From the NCBI RefSeq assembly GCF_002368095.1, contig NZ_AP018227.1, positions 3,505,563 to 3,569,562 on the forward strand: a stretch of 64,000 nt of DNA. Reading direction: 5' to 3'. Below are positions 45,828 to 52,925 of this stretch, one piece after another. The position numbers and the translations under genes are program-made. Below the pieces are notes generated by a model, which did not search any database, was not told the origin of the DNA, and saw nothing but the letters and a program-made list of their open reading frames with translations. The DNA comes from Calothrix parasitica NIES-267 (GTDB taxonomy: Bacteria; Cyanobacteriota; Cyanobacteriia; Cyanobacteriales; Nostocaceae). Positions within the stretch are counted from its first letter, which is position 1; every line of letters begins with the position of its first letter.

Positions 45828-46895
45828 ATGCAGCAATCTCAAAAAGCAATATCAATTATCGGTTGTTTACTCGGAACAGCAATAGGTGACGCTTTCGGAT
45901 TACCTTACGAAGGTTTATCAAAACAACGTCAAAAGAAACTTTATCCAAACCCAAAAAACCATAATTTTATCTTCAATAAAGGTATGATTTCGGACGATAC
46001 AGAACATACCTGTATGGTCGGTCAATCTCTTATAGTTTCCGCTGGAAATACATCGATATTTACCAAACAATTAGCTTTTCGTTTAAAATTTTGGATGCTC
46101 GGATTACCTGCTGGAATTGGTTCCGCGACTTTGAAATCAATTATTAAATTATGGCTGGGTTTTCCTCCTCACAAATCTGGTGTTTTTTCTGCTGGAAATG
46201 GTGCAGCTATGAGAAGTACTATTATTGGTGTTTGTTACGGTGATGATATTCAAAAATTAAAAGAATTAGTCAGAGCATCCACTCGTTTAACTCATAGCGA
46301 TATTAAAGCAGAATATGGAGCTTTAGCTGTTGCTTTGGCTGCTTATTTATCAACTCAAAAATTAGTTATTTCTCCACAAGTATATTACGAAAAACTTGAA
46401 ATTTTAATTGGTTTAGAACAAGTTGAATTTCTTTCTTTAATTAAACAAGCTTGTGATAGCGCAGAATTACAAGAAAACACTCAATCCTTCGCTGCAAAAA
46501 TAGGACTAAGTAAAGGTATTACCGGATATATTTATCATACAGTCCCCGTAGTTATTCAAACTTGGTTGAGATATCAGCAAGATTACAAAACAGCAATTTT
46601 AGAAATAGTTTGCTGTGGAGGAGACACCGACACAACCGCAGCTATTTTAGGGGGTATTATTGGTGCTTCTGTAGGTAAAGATGGAATTCCACAAAAATGG
46701 CTGGATAATTTATGGGAATATCCCAGAAATATTAAGTGGATGGAATTTTTAGCAATTAGATTAGCAGAAGTTTGTCAACACAATACAAAGCAATCTTCGC
46801 TACCACTTCCAGTTTATGGAATATTTTTACGGAATATTTTATTCTTGCTGATAGTTATTTTTCATGGGTTTAGAAGATTGTTTCCACCTTATTGA
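45828..46895 (+). CDS. ADP-ribosylglycohydrolase family protein (defence operon gene 5)
   Basis: A 355-aa DraG/ARH-fold hydrolase that removes ADP-ribose from proteins or nucleic acids. Metal-binding motifs: GTAIGDAFG (16-24), SDDTEHT (55-61) and GGDTDTT (264-270), so both Mg sites look intact. The C-terminal ~25 residues are hydrophobic (YGIFLRNILFLLIVIFHGF) and may anchor it to the membrane, which is unusual for the family. Only 29 bases separate it from mcrC. No ADP-ribosyltransferase gene is seen nearby, so its target could be host regulators or phage-made ADP-ribose marks; this is inference. Confidence 0.88.
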   Translation: MQQSQKAISIIGCLLGTAIGDAFGLPYEGLSKQRQKKLYPNPKNHNFIFNKGMISDDTEHTCMVGQSLIVSAGNTSIFTKQLAFRLKFWMLGLPAGIGSATLKSIIKLWLGFPPHKSGVFSAGNGAAMRSTIIGVCYGDDIQKLKELVRASTRLTHSDIKAEYGALAVALAAYLSTQKLVISPQVYYEKLEILIGLEQVEFLSLIKQACDSAELQENTQSFAAKIGLSKGITGYIYHTVPVVIQTWLRYQQDYKTAILEIVCCGGDTDTTAAILGGIIGASVGKDGIPQKWLDNLWEYPRNIKWMEFLAIRLAEVCQHNTKQSSLPLPVYGIFLRNILFLLIVIFHGFRRLFPPY

Positions 46896-46923
46896 AGCGA
46901 GGAAATATCTTCAGAAAATCATC

Positions 46924-47124
46924 TTAATTGGGAACTAGATTCTCACGCAAATTTAGTTTTCCAAGTTTGATTAGTTTGTTAATGCTTTCTGGAAAATTAC
47001 TTATTAAACTAAAGTTGAGAGTGAGTGTTTTTAAGTTAGTCAGCTGGTTACCACCAAGGTCTAACTCCGTCCATCCCTCTGCTGCTGCTTGTTCGATTAC
47101 CTGTAGCAGTTCTTCCTCGGTCAT
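46924..47124 (-). pseudogene. Leucine-rich-repeat gene remnant
   Basis: 66 codons: MTEEELLQVIEQAAAEGW then TELDLGGNQLTNL, the standard N-terminus of long cyanobacterial LRR (often Roco/COR-type) proteins, which continue for hundreds of residues. Here it drifts into degenerate repeats (INKLIKLGKLNLREN) and stops. I read it as the 5' stump of a lost LRR gene. It might still be expressed as a short peptide. Confidence 0.6.
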
Positions 47125-47418
47125 CAGATAGTACTGAGATATACATTACAGTTATTCTATAAGAATTACCCATTTATGACCGATTACTGTTTTATCTCAT
47201 TGAATATGATGGGTTAGAACAGGGAGGGGGGAAGAAAGGGTAGAGGAGGAAGAAAATACTTATCAATTCAAAAATTACTATTTAGGTATTGCTAGTATCA
47301 AATTAACATTATAATCTTGGGTATCATTTTAAGTAATAACAGTGACTGAGTTGATATAAATGAATTGTTAACTGTTCGCTGATAAAAATACTTACGAGTA
47401 GAAACGGACTAATTATGA
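47125..47418. other. Intergenic gap before the 170-aa membrane protein
   Basis: AT-rich, with a purine-rich patch GGGAGGGGGGAAGAAAGGG at 47221-47239. No gene or RNA recognised; presumably holds the promoter for the gene at 47419. Confidence 0.4.
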
Positions 47419-47931
47419 ATGAAAGTTGTAAAAAGAACGGTTAGTCTACTTGTATTAAGTGATTTAAAGGATGTAAGAAATCGTAGAAAGTTTTCTTTTC
47501 GTTTATTAGTTATAAATTTATTTCTAATGGCAGGATTTTTGTGGTTCCTGTCTAGTTCCAGCAATCTGAGAATCAAATTATTTTTATTAGGATTTACTTT
47601 ATTATTATTGATTCCCGGTATCTTATTAATTCGTTTTGATACCAGCGAATCTAATTATTTTAAAATCAATCTGAGCGGTAATAAAATTATTCATGAACGT
47701 CGAGAATTATTTAAAAACCATATATACAGAAATAAATACTCATTAAAAAGCATTAAATTTGTTGGAATTAAGAGAATCAATCTTAATAGCGATGATGCTA
47801 AAAACTATCGAGTCAGATTATATTTCAAATCTAAAAAATATATTGATATAGGTTATTTTCCTACCTCAGAAAAATCATTTGCAATCGCTAAGACTATATC
47901 AAGATTCCTCAGAATACCTTTAAAATATTAA
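47419..47931 (+). CDS. Hypothetical membrane protein, two TM helices
   Basis: A 170-aa protein not recognised. Two hydrophobic helices close together at about 29-45 (LVINLFLMAGFLWFL) and 52-71 (LFLLGFTLLLLIPGILLI) are followed by a ~100-residue soluble, Lys-rich beta-type domain that looks like the PH-like domains found after membrane hairpins. No enzyme motif. It is alone on its strand; a GTAGGACTTACGCA repeat end and GTGCGTGACAC repeat lie after it. Confidence 0.65.
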   Translation: MKVVKRTVSLLVLSDLKDVRNRRKFSFRLLVINLFLMAGFLWFLSSSSNLRIKLFLLGFTLLLLIPGILLIRFDTSESNYFKINLSGNKIIHERRELFKNHIYRNKYSLKSIKFVGIKRINLNSDDAKNYRVRLYFKSKKYIDIGYFPTSEKSFAIAKTISRFLRIPLKY

Positions 47932-47950
47932 TTACTAACTTTTAGCTATT

Positions 47951-48053
47951 GTAGGACTTACGCAATTGTCATAATACTCGGCTGGTGCGTGACACTGAAT
48001 AGCCATTAAACTACGTTTGAAATTAGTAAAAGTGTCACAGCACCCTACAAAAT
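47951..48053. repeat. Repeat of the GGTGCGTGAC ... GTCACAGCACCCTACA family
   Basis: TGTAGGACTTACGCA at 47951-47965 matches the ends of the element at 33410. It is followed by GGTGCGTGACACT ... AGTGTCACAGCACCCTACA, an inverted repeat of the family that forms the 85-bp arrays at 52471 and 56997. Confidence 0.65.
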
Positions 48054-48084
48054 TTTATAGCATTCTTAAATCATTTGTGAGATT

Positions 48085-49377
48085 TTAGAAACCCGGTTTT
48101 TTGGAAAAACCGGGTTTCTGACACTGTTCGCGGTTAAGTCCATTCATTGCTAACAAAGCACTACCATAAGCAGCCTCTGTATTACTAGAAGAAACTACAT
48201 TCACTCCTAAATATCTCTTCCTAATTTCACTCCAAACTTGATTTTTTGCACCACCACCAGCGGTATAAACCTTCTGCAATTTATCAGCACCAAATTCTTG
48301 TAATAACTTGTATCCCTTGGCTTCAATTCGACTCATACTTTCTAATAAACCATGTAGAAATTCGACAGAATTATCGGGACGTGGTTCTAATTTAGGAAGT
48401 AAATTCGGGTCATTAATTGGAAAACGCTCTCCTGCTTCCAATAACGGATAGTAATCCAACCCGCTTGATTCATTTAAATCTATTTCTTGACTAAAATTTT
48501 CTAATTCTTCGTTACTAAAAAATTGCTTTAAAACCGCACCTCCCGTATTAGAAGCACCCCCAGTCAACCATAAATTGCCAAAGCGATGGCTGTAAATTCC
48601 GTATTGCGAATTATCTACACGAGTCCGACTCAACAACTTTAAAACCAACGTCGAACCCAAAGACGTTACCGCTTCCCCAGTCGAACTTGCTCCACTAGCT
48701 ATAAATGCAGCAATACTATCAGTCGTACCCGCACAAACTACGCAATTTTTAGGAAAATTGTATTTACCAGCAATATCCGAACGCAATTCTCCCACAGAAC
48801 TTCCTGGAATTACTACTTCTGGTAGTTGAATTGATAGTTGCAACCTGTTAAGCCACTCAGGGTATTGCAACGCTTCGACATCGTAACCAAGCTTCAAAGC
48901 ATTGTGATAGTCGCTAACACCTAACTTTCCATGCAAAAGAAACCCCAACCAATCTGCTTGATGTAAAAAATATTTAGCTTTGCTAACAGAAGGTAACTGC
49001 ATCATCCATAACAGTTTTACCAAGCTAGATGTAGCACTTAATACAGTATGATTAGGTGGAGCAACATTTTTCAATTGCTCGCGCATCCCCGCTCCTCGCG
49101 CATCATTGTAAAGCAAAGGAGCATCAACGGGATTCCCCGCAGCATCGCACAGCAAAACAGTAGACGAAGTACCGTTAATAGCAATGCGGGTAATTTCCCC
49201 CCGTAATCCCTTACTAAGCTGTTCTAGAAGGCTAAATAAAGCATTACGCCAACATTTGATTAAATCACTCTCCAACGACATCTCAAAGGGGTATCGCACC
49301 TCAGCCAGAATACTCCCAAATGAGTCAATCACCACACCCCTAGCACCAGAAGTTCCGAAATCTATCCCTAAATACAT
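48085..49377 (-). CDS. FGGY-family sugar kinase, D-ribulokinase-like
   Basis: Carbohydrate kinase of 430 aa. ATP-binding phosphate-1 motif GIDFGTSGARG (3-13); INGTSSTVLLCD and NDAR near 70-95; second-domain motifs CAGTTDSIAAF and TSLGSTLVLK; and TAGGGAKNQVW near 370, the adenosine loop. The length and the FGTSGAR motif match the cyanobacterial/plant group characterised as D-ribulose kinase (formerly xylulose kinase-like). The last 11 residues (QKPGFSKKPGF) are encoded by a repeat hairpin and are probably not part of the original protein. Start ATG at 49377; heptamer repeats lie upstream. Confidence 0.87.
   Translation of the reverse strand: MYLGIDFGTSGARGVVIDSFGSILAEVRYPFEMSLESDLIKCWRNALFSLLEQLSKGLRGEITRIAINGTSSTVLLCDAAGNPVDAPLLYNDARGAGMREQLKNVAPPNHTVLSATSSLVKLLWMMQLPSVSKAKYFLHQADWLGFLLHGKLGVSDYHNALKLGYDVEALQYPEWLNRLQLSIQLPEVVIPGSSVGELRSDIAGKYNFPKNCVVCAGTTDSIAAFIASGASSTGEAVTSLGSTLVLKLLSRTRVDNSQYGIYSHRFGNLWLTGGASNTGGAVLKQFFSNEELENFSQEIDLNESSGLDYYPLLEAGERFPINDPNLLPKLEPRPDNSVEFLHGLLESMSRIEAKGYKLLQEFGADKLQKVYTAGGGAKNQVWSEIRKRYLGVNVVSSSNTEAAYGSALLAMNGLNREQCQKPGFSKKPGF
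48087..48119. terminator. 15-bp perfect hairpin overlapping the kinase 3' end
   Basis: AGAAACCCGGTTTTT and AAAAACCGGGTTTCT pair perfectly around a 3-base loop. It lies inside the last codons of the FGGY kinase and gives a U-run on either strand, so it can act as a bidirectional terminator. A relative is at 62350-62380. Confidence 0.7.
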
Positions 49378-49677
49378 TTTTGAAGGTTAAAGGTTAAAGG
49401 TTTTAAGTTAGGAGTTAGGAGTTAGGAGTTAGAAACTACGAATTATGAGTTAGGAGTTAGGAATTAGTTAATGATTTTTTCTTTTTGTCCCCCCATCTCC
49501 CCATCTCCCCATCTCCCCATCTCTCTCTTCCCCCATCTCCCCATCTCCCTCTTCTAACCCCCAATTCCCCATCTTAATTGTTGCATCTTGTAACAACTTA
49601 TTTCCCAATTCGGGTAAAACAGTGAAAAGTAGAAAACGAAGCTTTCTGTCGTTCAGTGAGAATAGGAGATTTCAATT
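49378..49677. repeat. Heptamer and CCCCATCT repeats upstream of psaM
   Basis: 49383-49470 has AGGTTAA and TAGGAGT heptads; 49488-49560 is CCCCATCT runs. The unique DNA from 49570 to 49677 should hold the psaM promoter; AGGAG at 49664-49668 is its ribosome binding site. Confidence 0.7.
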
Positions 49678-49773
49678 ATGTCTATTTCAGACACTCAAGT
49701 TTATATCGCTTTAGCTGTAGCTTTGATTCCAGGTGTTTTGGCTTGGCGTTTGGCTACCGAACTCTACAAGTAA
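49678..49773 (+). CDS. psaM: Photosystem I reaction centre subunit PsaM
   Basis: A 31-residue single-helix thylakoid protein: MSISDTQVYIALAVALIPG, then VLAWRLATELYK, nearly the consensus of cyanobacterial PsaM. It sits at the monomer interface and stabilises PSI trimers. AGGAG is 9 bases before the ATG. It is transcribed alone; a long base-paired element with a U-run follows at 49821-49917. Confidence 0.96.
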   Translation: MSISDTQVYIALAVALIPGVLAWRLATELYK

Positions 49774-49820
49774 ATCATTAAATTAATCGTTAATATTTTT
49801 TGAAACCAATGTAGAGTCTG

Positions 49821-49917
49821 TAATCCTAGTAAAACTAAGTGTGTGTTCCGGAAGCTTGTAGCTATTAGTTGTAAGTTATTTAAGAGAATGCACTTAGAAA
49901 AGCTAGGATTATTTTTT
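49821..49917 (+). ncRNA. Terminator-like structured RNA after psaM
   Basis: Two nested pairings, TAATCCTAG ... CTAGGATTA (9 bp) and CTAAGTG ... CACTTAG (7 bp), enclose a 49-base loop, and six T follow at 49912-49917. It is either the 3' end of the psaM transcript or a separate small RNA ending in its own terminator. The two stems are separated by a symmetric A-rich internal loop. Confidence 0.5.
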
Positions 49918-50039
49918 ACTTACTTTCTAGGTGTAGCAGTTTGAGAAAAATGAAGTAAGATGGCAGCAAATGAAAACCGTAAATAGCCTTATCTTAAATA
50001 TTTACGAAGTATCCGTTTTTTGAGGAGATTGAGTCTATT

Positions 50040-50450
50040 ATGAACGCAATTCAAACGTCTATCCCAGAAGCTCAACCGATACAGCGACCAAAGCGGACTG
50101 TTCCTCGACCAAAGCGTCATCTACGCCAACGCTCTTATCAAATTATGGCGCTGGAAACAACAGTAAAAATAGGAGTTAACCTCGCGATTTCCGCAGCAGC
50201 AGTATCTGCTTTAACTCAACTTTTACCTCATCACTGGTCGGGACAAGAAAAGTTACGACAAATACGTACTGAGGTGAAAACCACTCAAGAACGCGTCAGT
50301 ACTCTAAGGACAGAATTTAATAATACTTTTGACTCTCGTCAAGCAAATAGTGTTATGCAACAGCATGGAAATCGCATACCCCGTAACTACAAAAGAATTG
50401 TATTGACTAACAATACAACTCCGGGTGAAATTCAAGAATCCACACCCTAA
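50040..50450 (+). CDS. Conserved hypothetical, single TM with coiled coil
   Basis: A 136-aa protein with a basic, proline-rich N-terminus (RPKRTVPRPKRHLRQRS), one hydrophobic helix (TVKIGVNLAISAAAVSALTQLL, about 45-67) and a short coiled coil (LRQIRTEVKTTQERVSTLRTE). The bitopic layout recalls FtsL/FtsB-like division proteins, but there is no specific signature and I do not name it so. It lies near psaM on the same strand; TGAGGAGATTGAG before the ATG gives a ribosome binding site (GAGGAG, 50022-50027). Confidence 0.75.
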   Translation: MNAIQTSIPEAQPIQRPKRTVPRPKRHLRQRSYQIMALETTVKIGVNLAISAAAVSALTQLLPHHWSGQEKLRQIRTEVKTTQERVSTLRTEFNNTFDSRQANSVMQQHGNRIPRNYKRIVLTNNTTPGEIQESTP

Positions 50451-50797
50451 TAATTAGATAAAATATTATTTTTGCGTAGAATAAATGCTATTGATTTTTT
50501 TGCAAGACATAACTGTTTTTTCTAAAGTTAGAAAGCTAACAGCTAGTAGTTAATAACTATATTAATTGTAATTTAGTTATCACCTATTAGCTATTAGCAT
50601 CTGTTAAACTAATTGAATTGTAGATTTCGATTCTAGATTGTCCTTTTTGTAGGTGAAAAGGCAAGAATATTTTTGATGTGGGAACTATCCTGATTGCGAA
50701 CTACAAGTAGAAGTAGAATATAAAATCTGAAATCAATCGGTGAGTTGTTGAAAATACCGTTTAATAATTTGGAAAACTTTGAAAATTCTTCTAAATA
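50451..50797. other. Intergenic gap between convergent genes
   Basis: AT-rich, with no gene recognised. AACAGCTAGTAGTTAATAACT at 50538-50558 and similar TTAGCTATTAGC pieces are short imperfect repeats only. Confidence 0.4.
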
Positions 50798-51604
50798 TTA
50801 TTCGCCAATTTTCCATTCAGGATGCATGGGAAGTAGTAGCTCGTTTAACCAATTTTCCACTTGTAAGCGTAAACGCGTGGTTTGTTTATCCATTCTAGAG
50901 TAACGAGCTGATAGATTTTTTAAAGCACGATTATAGTTAGCAATCGCAGCATTCCATTCTCCCCAAAGATGATAGGTTCTAGCTTTCTCAGCCAAAATAT
51001 GATTTTCTAATTTCCCAAAAAATAGAGCCGTCTCAAAATTTTCAATAGCTTCGTTATATTCTCCCAATTCCCGCAAAGTTATACCTCTATTAATCCATGC
51101 TCTCACGTGACCGGGATTTAAATCTAAAGCTTTTTCATAATCCATTAGTGCTGTTTCTAAATCGCCAATACCCGCGTAATAATTTGCTCGGTTATTATAA
51201 GCACTAGGCAATTCGGGATTTATTTGTATTGCTTTATCGAAATCGCGAACAGCTTTTTGCTCTTCACCGCTCTGAAAATAAACCAAACCCCGATTATTGT
51301 AATCAATCGCATTGTCAGGATGACGCTCAATTAACTGATTAAAAGCTGCTATTGCAGTGGGGTAATCACCAGTTTTAGCAGATTCCAAAGCAGTCGAGCG
51401 TAAATCTTTATCTCCATAAGCGTATAATTGACAATTACTATCCTCATAGCTATGGTCGCGAGCAGTAAACTTCGCAGCTTCGATTCTGCCGATATTATTG
51501 TGCTTGTCACCGAATGTTGAAAATAAGTGAATCTTCATATCATCCTTGCCTGAGTTGGTTAGTACGTCCGCTTTTGGTTGTGCCCCTGTCTTTGGATTTA
51601 TCAT
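50798..51604 (-). CDS. Tetratricopeptide repeat protein
   Basis: A 268-aa TPR protein. After a ~70-residue non-repeat N-terminus come about four to five TPR units from residue 71 to about 235, with typical spacing (DNAIDYNNRGLVYFQSGE, LPSAYNNRANYYAGIGD, VRAWINRGITLRELGE). No signal peptide. GGAG 8 bases before the ATG at 51604 supports this start; MKIHLF at 51538 is the alternative. TPR proteins are scaffolds; partners unknown. Confidence 0.9.
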   Translation of the reverse strand: MINPKTGAQPKADVLTNSGKDDMKIHLFSTFGDKHNNIGRIEAAKFTARDHSYEDSNCQLYAYGDKDLRSTALESAKTGDYPTAIAAFNQLIERHPDNAIDYNNRGLVYFQSGEEQKAVRDFDKAIQINPELPSAYNNRANYYAGIGDLETALMDYEKALDLNPGHVRAWINRGITLRELGEYNEAIENFETALFFGKLENHILAEKARTYHLWGEWNAAIANYNRALKNLSARYSRMDKQTTRLRLQVENWLNELLLPMHPEWKIGE

Positions 51605-51975
51605 CCATCAACTCCAAAATCCGAGCCAGTCAATATGCTCTGCATTTTGGAATTAATAATACATACCAAAGCTTCATAAGCAATTCCAGAAAATAACAAA
51701 TAATTGCAATTTCAAGCGCTCCCCATCTTCTCAACGGTTGCAACTGGTAGAATGCCTTCAACAGTGAGCAGTCATCAGTGAACAGTGAACAGTGAATACG
51801 TTAACTAATAACCAAACTCCCTTTTAGAAATCTAGCCACTTAAAAATTGCTCACTGATGATCCACACCCTACCCTACGGGAACACCTTGCGGTGAACGGG
51901 TGAACAACTGGTGACTGATAACTGCTAACTGATGATCCACACCCTCCGGGTGAACAACTGATTTTAGGAAATCAA
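51605..51975. repeat. Gap with GAACAGT heptamers and small palindromes
   Basis: 51764-51796 contains CAGTGAACAGT heptads; 51855-51960 has two copies of TGATGATCCACACCC near TACGGG and CGGGTGAACAACTG pieces. These match the STRR class. The promoter for the next gene is expected just before 51976. Confidence 0.6.
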
Positions 51976-52440
51976 ATGGTAAACATAACCTCTTATCCCG
52001 ACGCTCCCGATTTAGCCGCAGATGATTACATAGTCATCGGTTTAGCAACTTGCTTCGTCAAAGAAGATGGTGAAGTGCATCAAGTTGACGTAATCGAACC
52101 CATTCCCAGCGCATCACTAGAATCACTCTTCAAAGGAATTCCCACATCCTACAAATCAGCAGTAGCCACCACATTAGGAAAAGTATTCGACGGTGAAACA
52201 GCCCATAAACCACCAGAATTAGATAAATCCGCCCAAATAGTCAACGATTTTAGCGAAAGAATTTTTGCCGCAGCACGCACCTACAAGCGTAAAGAAGAAG
52301 CAAAAAACTTAATTCCTATCGGTCAAACCTACAGCGAATTTACATACTCCACAGAGAAAAAACGAGTATTAAACGCTCAAAGAGTAGTTAGTAAAGACGA
52401 CAACGTGAAACAGCATTCCCATACTCATAAAGTTTTGTAA
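51976..52440 (+). CDS. Conserved cyanobacterial hypothetical protein
   Basis: A 154-aa soluble protein I recognise only as a conserved cyanobacterial hypothetical. Begins MVNITSYPDAPDLAADDYIV, continues with GLATCFVKEDGEVHQVDVIEPIPSASLE and ends in a basic His-containing tail (KQHSHTHKVL). No catalytic motif or membrane segment. Its 3' end abuts the 85-bp repeat array. Codon use is like its neighbours. Confidence 0.72.
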   Translation: MVNITSYPDAPDLAADDYIVIGLATCFVKEDGEVHQVDVIEPIPSASLESLFKGIPTSYKSAVATTLGKVFDGETAHKPPELDKSAQIVNDFSERIFAAARTYKRKEEAKNLIPIGQTYSEFTYSTEKKRVLNAQRVVSKDDNVKQHSHTHKVL

Positions 52441-52470
52441 TTAACAATTGCGAATTGGGCATTATTATTT

Positions 52471-52798
52471 GTAGGGTGCTGTGACGGTCACGACAAATGA
52501 CTAAACGTAACCAATTAATTTGGTTATACCGTCACGCACCAATTCTTCAATATCTGTAGGGTGCTGTGACGGTTACGACCAAATTTCAACCTTAACCAAA
52601 TAAATTGGTATTACCGTCACGCAGCAATTCTTCAATATCTGTAGGGTACTGTGACGGTTACGATAAAATTTCAACCTTAACCAAATAAATTGGTATTACC
52701 GTCACGCAGCAATTCTTCAATATTTGTAGGGTGCTGTGACGGTCACGACCAAATTTCAACATTAACCAAATAATTTGATATTACCGTCACGCACCAAC
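52471..52798. repeat. Four tandem 85-bp repeats (GTAGGGTGCTGTGACGGT family)
   Basis: Units start at 52471, 52556, 52641 and 52726, exactly 85 bases apart. Each has the inverted ends GTAGGGTGCTGTGACGGT and ACCGTCACGCACC, joined to the next by AATTCTTCAATATCT. Two more tandem units lie at 56997 and an inverted single copy at 57221, on the other side of the kinase island. No spacers differ, so not CRISPR. Confidence 0.9.
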
Positions 52799-52925
52799 CA
52801 GTAAATCATAAAAATTCCAACCTATCCCCCACAACAATAAACACATATCTCATCAAAAACCTAAGCAGTTTCCTGTAGTGAATATAATGGATTAACCTCA
52901 AATCCCCTACAATGTCATCAGGAAA
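52799..52925. promoter_or_regulatory. Promoter region of the kinase-FGE gene
   Basis: 127 unique bases between the repeat array and the ATG at 52926. TCAGGAAA at 52917-52924 gives a close ribosome binding site. TTTCCTGTAGTGAATATAATGG at 52870-52891 contains a -10-like TATAAT. Confidence 0.4.

Noticed and set aside
52471-52798. Regular 85-bp repeats resembling a CRISPR array
   Set aside because: The whole 85-bp unit repeats, including the linkers, with inverted ends inside each unit. There are no unique spacers and no cas genes. The same holds for the 62-bp array at 12451.
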